Shown here: in pieces, positions 7,089 to 11,210 of the stretch
Position numbering within the stretch: the first letter of the stretch is position 1
How the letters are laid out: every line of letters starts with the position of its first letter
NCBI GenBank assembly: GCA_003499325.1
Contig: DNIP01000032.1
Location: 1 to 11,210 of the forward strand
DNA length: 11,210 nt
Source: Oscillospiraceae bacterium
GTDB taxonomy: Bacteria > Bacillota > Clostridia > Oscillospirales > Acutalibacteraceae
Direction: 5' to 3'
The notes under the pieces: model-generated
What the model was told of the DNA's origin: nothing
The model's input: the letters and a program-made list of their open reading frames with translations, nothing else
Database searches by the model: none
Translations under genes and position numbers: made by a program

Positions 7089-7592
7089 ATGAAAGGCGAA
7101 AGCTATAAGAATGTAAACGCGTATTTCTCACAGACAAAAGCGCGTAGTACGACCATCAAAGCGTTGCATGACGTTCTGCCGCTCGTGATGTATATCTTCT
7201 ATCCGATCCAGCTGGTAACGCTGGCGATCAACGAGGGCGTCGGCAGTGTGCTTTTCCTGAAATTCACGCTCATCCCTCTGGGTACGCTGATCCTGATCTC
7301 CGTACTGCGGCTGATCATCAACGCAAAGCGTCCGTATGAGATGTATGATTACAAGCCCACGGTCAACAAGAAAACGGTCGGAAAGAGCTTTCCCTCACGG
7401 CATACCGTGAGCGCGTTCATCATCGCAATGGCGTTCCTGTATACCAATACGACCCTCGGCATCATCATGCTGTGCTGGGCGACCGCGATCGGCTTGACGC
7501 GCATCCTGTCGGGCGTACACTTCGTCCGCGACGTGATCGGCGGCGCCGCGATCGGCGTCATCATCGGCGTCATCGGATTCTTTATCTTTTGA
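7089..7592 (+). CDS. PAP2-family membrane phosphatase
   Basis: Integral membrane phosphatase of the PAP2 (type 2 phosphatidic acid phosphatase) superfamily, which dephosphorylates lipid phosphates or pyrophosphates such as undecaprenyl pyrophosphate or phosphatidate. The three catalytic motifs are present in 167 residues. Motif 1 is Arg74, six residues, then Arg81-Pro82 (here KRPYE). Motif 2 is PSRH at 102-105. Motif 3 has Arg138, nucleophile His144 and Asp148 (TRILSGVHFVRD). Hydrophobic segments lie near 29-48, 55-77, 106-134 and 149-167. The start at 7089 is chosen by its ribosome site and promoter; the frame is open back to an ATG at 7050. Convergent with a flippase-like gene across a shared terminator. 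The substrate cannot be deduced; undecaprenyl-pyrophosphate or phosphatidylglycerophosphate phosphatase are both plausible. Confidence 0.88.
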   Translation: MKGESYKNVNAYFSQTKARSTTIKALHDVLPLVMYIFYPIQLVTLAINEGVGSVLFLKFTLIPLGTLILISVLRLIINAKRPYEMYDYKPTVNKKTVGKSFPSRHTVSAFIIAMAFLYTNTTLGIIMLCWATAIGLTRILSGVHFVRDVIGGAAIGVIIGVIGFFIF

Positions 7593-7618
7593 TTTCATCA
7601 GTTTTTCTCTCCATAAAC

Positions 7619-7650
7619 ATAAAAAGCGTGGGCAATGCTCACGCTTTTTT
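7619..7650. terminator. Bidirectional intrinsic terminator
   Basis: A 13-bp stem (7621-7633 with 7637-7649; one G-T wobble, core AGCGTG/CACGCT) has a three-base AAT loop. It is flanked by A-runs on the left and T-runs on the right, so it reads as a stem plus U-tract in both directions. It closes the plus-strand PAP2 gene, which stops at 7592, and the minus-strand flippase-like gene, which stops at 7660. Confidence 0.88.
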
Positions 7651-7659
7651 GTTATGCAG

Positions 7660-8760
7660 TTATAATTCTGTTTTCTTTGCCGCTGTTCTCGGCTCGATGA
7701 AGTGGACGATGATATGATGCACCAGCGTAACGATTCCCGCAAAGATAAAGCTGATATAGAAGTTGATGCCTCTGGTGATCATCATTGTGGAATTCAGCAG
7801 AACGACATTGCTGATAATCATTTTGAAAACGCTGTTGAAGATCGCTTCACTCGCGCCGACCGCACCGGGAAGCGGAATGCAATAGGAGCCAAACCAACAG
7901 AATGCCTCTAAAGCATAAATGTCAATCACATTGATCTTCACATCGGCAAGCTCGGGAATGTTGTACAGTGCACCGTAAAACACCAACACGCCGATAGAGA
8001 TATAAACAATACGCTCGGCGAAATTGAGAAGGAATGACCCGACCAGCGCCTTTTTATCGTGATTGAGGAGCTTGATGGAATTCTTGAAGCGCTTGACGGA
8101 AGCGTCGATCCTGCCGAGATACTCTTCCCTATCCTTGATGATACGGAAGAACGCGCCGATCTTGACGATCCATGTGGCGATCTTCATGACCGTTTTCTCC
8201 GACACCATGATGATCACGTACACGGAGAGGAACAAGAGCTGTACGAGTAATCCGACAATGATACAGACCTTGACGATCCATGAATTGATGTTGAAGAACA
8301 GGTTCGGTCTGACGATAAAAGTGACAAGCGCCAGCGCCATCAGCGAGGCGGTATACATCAATAGATTCACCGAGAGGATCGCCGTGGTGTGTGAGATCGG
8401 GATCTCGTCCTTGACCATGTAATATGCCGAGGCGGGTTGTCCGCCCGTAGCCGAGGGCGTGATTGCCGAAAAATAGATATCAGCGGCGGCATAGGAGTAA
8501 TTCTTTAAGGGGCCTTTTTTATACCCCAGCGCGCGTGACAGCACGCCGATGCTCATGCCCTTAAACCCGATGTTCATCACCATACAGAAGATCGCGCCGA
8601 GCAAGAACGGCCAGTGGATCTTGCGGACAAATTCGCCCAGTGATTGCAGAGAGAATCCGTCGTTGTTATGGAAGATGATGAAGAAAGTAAATCCGATCAG
8701 CAACAACAGAAAGCCGACGTTAATCAGCTGCTTTTTCAAACTGGGCTTTTTTGTTCCCAT
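7660..8760 (-). CDS. YbhN/MprF-type flippase-like membrane protein (UPF0104 family)
   Basis: Polytopic membrane protein of the lysylphosphatidylglycerol synthase transmembrane-region family, related to the flippase domain of MprF and to YbhN. Members are thought to move or bind lipids, but most have no proven substrate. The 366 residues have about eight hydrophobic helices. Family signatures are SAITPSATGGQPASAYYM (TPSATGGQP at 101-109) and PLPGAVGASEAIF (from 296). There is no C-terminal aminoacyl-transferase domain, so this is not a full MprF. The ATG at 8760 is set by the strong AAAGGAGGTG six bases upstream; an in-frame ATG at 8790 lacks a site and falls within a palindrome. The gene has its own promoter, is divergent from the EIIA-like gene and convergent with the PAP2 gene, so a lipid or cell-envelope role is likely. 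Confidence 0.88.
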   Translation of the reverse strand: MGTKKPSLKKQLINVGFLLLLIGFTFFIIFHNNDGFSLQSLGEFVRKIHWPFLLGAIFCMVMNIGFKGMSIGVLSRALGYKKGPLKNYSYAAADIYFSAITPSATGGQPASAYYMVKDEIPISHTTAILSVNLLMYTASLMALALVTFIVRPNLFFNINSWIVKVCIIVGLLVQLLFLSVYVIIMVSEKTVMKIATWIVKIGAFFRIIKDREEYLGRIDASVKRFKNSIKLLNHDKKALVGSFLLNFAERIVYISIGVLVFYGALYNIPELADVKINVIDIYALEAFCWFGSYCIPLPGAVGASEAIFNSVFKMIISNVVLLNSTMMITRGINFYISFIFAGIVTLVHHIIVHFIEPRTAAKKTEL

Positions 8761-8766
8761 CGGACA

Positions 8767-8776
8767 CACCTCCTTT
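8767..8776 (-). promoter_or_regulatory. Strong ribosome binding site of the flippase-like gene
   Basis: Minus-strand AAAGGAGGTG, near-perfectly complementary to the 16S 3' end, ends six bases before the ATG at 8760. It decides this start over the upstream in-frame ATG at 8790. Two of its bases (8775-8776) are shared with the adjacent palindrome. Confidence 0.88.
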
Positions 8777-8790
8777 GCCGCGTGCGGCAA
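8775..8790. promoter_or_regulatory. GC-rich palindrome in the leader of the flippase-like gene
   Basis: TTGCCGCGTGCGGCAA is a perfect 7-bp inverted repeat around GT. It lies in the untranslated leader and touches the Shine-Dalgarno sequence. It could be an mRNA hairpin that tunes ribosome access or mRNA stability, or a DNA operator downstream of the promoter. There is no T-run, so a terminator is not supported. Confidence 0.45.
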
Positions 8791-8853
8791 TAATGAATGA
8801 CTGCACTATCATAATGCGACAGCCAGCCACATCCACTCATAGAATTTTTATCT

Positions 8854-8882
8854 ATTTTACCTTAAATCGCATAAAAGGTCAA
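8854..8882 (-). promoter_or_regulatory. Sigma-A promoter of the flippase-like gene
   Basis: Minus-strand TTGACC (8877-8882) and TAAAAT (8854-8859), each five of six consensus bases, are separated by exactly 17 bp. The start would be near 8847, leaving a leader of about 85 nt that contains the 8775-8790 palindrome. Confidence 0.72.
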
Positions 8883-8890
8883 GTTACAAT
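8862..8890 (+). promoter_or_regulatory. Candidate promoter of the EIIA-like gene
   Basis: TACAAT (8885-8890) is a five-of-six -10 element; TTAAAT (8862-8867) is a weak -35 (three of six) at 17 bp. It interlocks with the promoter of the divergent flippase-like gene, so the two may compete. A transcript starting near 8897 would exclude the ATG at 8893 and support the one at 8929. Confidence 0.42.
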
Positions 8891-8928
8891 AAATGCATAG
8901 ACCTGTCATTGAGGTAAATAATATTCCT

Positions 8929-9405
8929 ATGACAATACGGGAGCTTTTGAATGAAAACATGATTGAAATCGGCGCGGAGCTATACTCCAAGGAGGAAGCG
9001 CTGGATGAACTGATCCGCCTGCAAAAGAAGGGCGGCGTGATCCATAATCCGAGAGCACTGAAGCGCGAAATCACCGAGCGTGAGCGCAAGGGCAACACCG
9101 CGGCGGGATGCAGGATCGCGATCCCCGATGTGGCGCACAGCGGCTCGGCAAAGACCGCAATCAGCGTGATCACCGTCAAGGACGGCGTCGATTACGGCGC
9201 GCCCGACAAGCGCAAGGTCAAGATCATCTTTATGATCGCGGGCAAAAGCGGCAGTGACGAACATAAAAAGGTGAAAGCTCAACTGCAAAAGTTGTTGTCC
9301 GATCCCGCGTTTACTGCTCAATTATGCGCGGCACAGGATCAAAAGGCCTTCTTAGCGTTGATCGATCACAAGGAAAACAAGTACGCAAAACAGCCGCCGC
9401 GGTAG
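8929..9405 (+). CDS. PTS EIIA (fructose/PtsN-type) domain protein lacking the phospho-histidine
   Basis: A stand-alone EIIA domain of the PTS_EIIA_2 fold (158 residues), a family that normally carries phosphate on a His between HPr and a sugar transporter or a regulatory target. The N-terminus MTIRELLNENMIEI, SKEEALDELI, DGVDYGAP and VKIIFMIAG match the family. The active-site block, normally T-G-I-G-x-G-I-A-I-P-H, reads TAAGCRIAIPD, so Asp67 replaces the phospho-acceptor and two glycines are changed. His70, three residues on, is the nearest His. The second family His is kept (DEHKKV). Start 8929 is preferred because GAGGT lies upstream, although 13 bases away, and the family alignment begins there; ATG 8893 has no ribosome site. 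No other PTS gene is present. A phosphorylation-independent regulatory role is an inference. Confidence 0.83.
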   Translation: MTIRELLNENMIEIGAELYSKEEALDELIRLQKKGGVIHNPRALKREITERERKGNTAAGCRIAIPDVAHSGSAKTAISVITVKDGVDYGAPDKRKVKIIFMIAGKSGSDEHKKVKAQLQKLLSDPAFTAQLCAAQDQKAFLALIDHKENKYAKQPPR

Positions 9406-9427
9406 GTTCCGCAGCGGCTGTTGTTAT
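9389..9427. terminator. Bidirectional terminator overlapping the end of the EIIA-like gene
   Basis: AACAGCCGC (9389-9397) pairs with GCGGCTGTT (9414-9422), extended by GCGG/CCGC (9399-9402 with 9409-9412) after one C/A mismatch, around a six-base loop. Downstream TTGTTAT on the plus strand and TTTTGCG on the minus strand give modest U-tracts. The last four codons and the TAG stop of the EIIA-like gene lie within the stem and loop. It also serves the convergent amidohydrolase unit, which ends at 9449. Confidence 0.72.
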
Positions 9428-9448
9428 ACATATTATTCTAAATTAGAA

Positions 9449-10258
9449 TTATAATGATAAGCCGTAAATTCTTTTGACATTTTCGCTGAGAATCAGCTTC
9501 ATCTCATCATCAGTCAGTCCGAGGTTAAAAAACATCTCCAGTTCGTCCTTGGGATGCCACATCGGGTAATCTGTGCCGAACAGCACCCTGTCCGCTCCGT
9601 AACGGCGAATAATCTCTGCTGTCTTATCGAGCGGTACCCATGCCATCGTGGAGGAACAGTCAACATAGAGATTCGGCGTGCCCGCAAGCGCCAGACTCGC
9701 CTCCTCCCACAGCGACCATCCGCCCATATGCGCGCCGATGATGGTCAGGTTGGTGTAGGTCTCTAGAATCGGGATCAAGCGGTTGGTGTTGGAGTAGTCA
9801 TAGCGCTTATCGCCTGTGTGCATGAGGATCGGCAGTCCGAACTCCTCGCACAGCTCATAGATCTTCAAACAGCGATAGTCGTCGATCTTGAACTGCTGGA
9901 TATCGGGATGGAGCTTAACGCCCTTGAGTCCCAGATCGACCAAATGCTGTACGTCCGCGCGCTGATCCTCACTGTCGGGATGAAGCGTGCCCAGACCCGT
10001 GAGCTTACCGTCAGCGTTGGCGACGGTATCGGCAATGAAATGGTTAATCGACTGCACCTGCTTGGGAGTCGTCGCTACAGACTGCACCAGTGCATGATCG
10101 ATGCCGACCTCTTGGTTGATCTGCATCAAACTTGAAGCAGTCCCGTCACACTTGGCGACGGTATCATAAAAGGTATCGGTACCCGCGACCGCCTTGGCGG
10201 CGATCTTCTCGGGATAGATATGGCAGTGGGAGTCAATGATCTTAAAACTGTTTCTCAT
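9449..10258 (-). CDS. Amidohydrolase_2-family metal-dependent hydrolase
   Basis: A TIM-barrel enzyme of the amidohydrolase superfamily, Amidohydro_2 branch, which includes metal-dependent hydrolases and non-oxidative decarboxylases such as ACMSD and gamma-resorcylate decarboxylase. The 269 residues show the strand-1 metal motif His11-x-His13 (DSHCHIYP), GVKLHPD (Lys115, His117), His147 in LMHTGD, His177 in GAHMGG and the catalytic Asp230 in FGTDYPMW. All expected metal ligands are present, so it should be active. Its ATG overlaps the stop of the acyl-CoA synthetase gene by 4 bp (ATGA), with GGTGA just upstream, so translation is coupled. The C-terminal [13 protein letters not shown] is the usual family ending. 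The substrate is unknown; an acid or amide handled together with the ligase is the simplest inference. Confidence 0.9.
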   Translation of the reverse strand: MRNSFKIIDSHCHIYPEKIAAKAVAGTDTFYDTVAKCDGTASSLMQINQEVGIDHALVQSVATTPKQVQSINHFIADTVANADGKLTGLGTLHPDSEDQRADVQHLVDLGLKGVKLHPDIQQFKIDDYRCLKIYELCEEFGLPILMHTGDKRYDYSNTNRLIPILETYTNLTIIGAHMGGWSLWEEASLALAGTPNLYVDCSSTMAWVPLDKTAEIIRRYGADRVLFGTDYPMWHPKDELEMFFNLGLTDDEMKLILSENVKRIYGLSL

Positions 10259-11210
10259 GCTGTCACCACGCTGTTCGCCTTATGCAGACCGAGCTTTTCG
10301 ACCGCATCCTCACGCATCTTATACTTGAGGATCTTGCCCGCGGCGTTCATCGGGAAGCTGTCAACAAAATCGATATATCGCGGCACCTTATGACGCGCCA
10401 TGTTCGCGGCGATATAATCCTTCATCTCCTGCTCGGTCATGGTCTCACCCTCCTTGAGGATGATGCACGCCATGATCTCCTCGCCGTAGTTTTCATCGGG
10501 AACACCGATGACCTGTACGTCGGAGACCTTGGGATTGGTATAGATGAATTCTTCGATCTCCTTGGGATAGATATTCTCACCGCCGCGGATGATCATATCC
10601 TTCAAACGACCCGTGATCTTATAGTAGCCGTCCTCGGTCTTGCAGGCAAGGTCACCCGTATGGAGCCAGCCATCCTTATCGATAGCTTCGGCAGTCTCCT
10701 TGGGCATCTTGTAATAGCCCTTCATGATATTATAGCCGCGTGCGAGGAACTCACCGTTGACGTTCGGAGGGCACTCCTCCCCTGTCTCGGGATCGACGAT
10801 CTTACACTCGATCTCGGGCAGCTCCTTGCCGACGGTGTTGACACGCACCTCGATAGAGTCCTCGGTCGAGCTCATGGTACAGCCGGGAGAAGCCTCGGTC
10901 TGACCGTAGACGATGGTGATCTCAGTCATGTGCATCTTGTCGACGACCTCGCGCATCTTATCGATCGGACAGGGGGAGCCCGCCATGATGCCCGTGCGCA
11001 TATAGGAAAAGTCGGTTTTCGGGAAATCAGGATGCTCCAAAAGGGAAATAAACATCGTGGGAACACCATGGAAGGCGGTGATATGCTCGTTGTTGATGCA
11101 CGCGAGAGCGGGCTTGGGGCTGAAATACGGCAGAGGCAGAACGGTCGTACCGTGGGTCATGGAGGCGGTCATCGCCAGTACCATACCGAAGCAGTGGAAC
11201 ATGGGCACCT
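10255..11210 (-). CDS. AMP-forming acyl-CoA synthetase, 5' end outside window
   Basis: Class I adenylate-forming enzyme that activates a carboxylic acid with ATP and transfers it to CoA, of the medium/long-chain fatty acid-CoA ligase type. 317 C-terminal residues are present. The reading frame continues past the right edge, so the N-terminal part with the P-loop TSGTTGxPKG is missing; the GTG at 11206-11208 is an internal Val in [10 protein letters not shown], not a start. Numbering from that Val, motifs in order are [10 protein letters not shown] (1-10), [15 protein letters not shown] (101-109), GWLHTGDLA (180-188), [20 protein letters not shown] (200-219) and the C-terminal [12 protein letters not shown] with catalytic Lys292. 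No truncation or decay is visible. Its TGA overlaps the amidohydrolase ATG. The acyl substrate cannot be assigned; a short or medium fatty or aromatic acid is possible. Confidence 0.93.
   Translation of the reverse strand, partial: VPMFHCFGMVLAMTASMTHGTTVLPLPYFSPKPALACINNEHITAFHGVPTMFISLLEHPDFPKTDFSYMRTGIMAGSPCPIDKMREVVDKMHMTEITIVYGQTEASPGCTMSSTEDSIEVRVNTVGKELPEIECKIVDPETGEECPPNVNGEFLARGYNIMKGYYKMPKETAEAIDKDGWLHTGDLACKTEDGYYKITGRLKDMIIRGGENIYPKEIEEFIYTNPKVSDVQVIGVPDENYGEEIMACIILKEGETMTEQEMKDYIAANMARHKVPRYIDFVDSFPMNAAGKILKYKMREDAVEKLGLHKANSVVTA

Noticed and set aside
8893..8928. Twelve extra N-terminal residues of the EIIA-like protein from the ATG at 8893
   Set aside because: No Shine-Dalgarno, it lies too close to the candidate -10, and the family alignment begins at the ATG at 8929.
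9435..9449. ATTCTAA-A-TTAGAAT palindrome at the end of the amidohydrolase gene
   Set aside because: Perfect but short, AT-rich and located between convergent gene ends next to a stronger terminator, so no regulatory role can be argued.
11206..11208. GTG as the start codon of the acyl-CoA synthetase
   Set aside because: It encodes the Val of the internal family motif [10 protein letters not shown], and the frame stays open to the window edge, so the true start lies outside.

Overview
The window looks like chromosomal DNA of an endospore-forming member of the Clostridia. It carries yqfC, yqfD and spoVV (ylbJ), three mother-cell sporulation genes, beside Firmicutes-type housekeeping genes (fakA/yloV, ymdB). 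GC content is moderate, Shine-Dalgarno sites are strong, and vegetative -35/-10 promoters are recognisable. An Oscillospirales/Ruminococcaceae-like source is a reasonable guess, but the sequence does not prove it. I see no tRNA, rRNA, CRISPR array, transposase or phage gene.

Left part (1-3871, all on the minus strand). Reading leftward from the divergent region near 3900 come yqfC and yqfD, a sporulation pair 3 bp apart. They end in a small hairpin repeat that also supplies the yqfD stop codon. Next is ymdB (metallophosphoesterase) with its own good sigma-A promoter. Then comes the 5' three quarters of fakA (fatty acid kinase / DhaL-domain protein), with a candidate promoter and a perfect TTTTGTATACAAAA palindrome in front of it. 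fakA runs off the left edge.

Middle part (3872-7650, plus strand). spoVV (dipicolinate transporter family) diverges from yqfC across 56 bp that contain sigma-E-like elements in both directions. It is followed by a second copy of the hairpin repeat, then asnB (glutamine-hydrolysing asparagine synthetase), then a small PAP2-family membrane phosphatase. The phosphatase ends at a strong terminator usable in both directions, shared with a convergent minus-strand gene for a YbhN/MprF-type flippase-like membrane protein. Two integral-membrane proteins of lipid-associated families therefore sit tail to tail.

Right part (7660-11210). The flippase-like gene is transcribed divergently from an EIIA(fructose/PtsN-type) domain gene, with closely packed promoters between them. 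The EIIA-like protein has Asp where the family's phospho-accepting His should be. It ends inside a bidirectional terminator shared with a convergent two-gene unit on the minus strand. In that unit a class I acyl-CoA synthetase (N-terminal part beyond the right edge) overlaps by 4 bp an amidohydrolase_2-family metal-dependent hydrolase, which implies translational coupling and a joint pathway whose substrate cannot be read from the sequence.

The most unusual points are the histidine-less EIIA protein, the two structurally matching hairpin repeats with different stem sequences, the coupled ligase-hydrolase pair, and the divergent sporulation promoter region. I found no clearly new multi-gene system such as a defence or mobile island.
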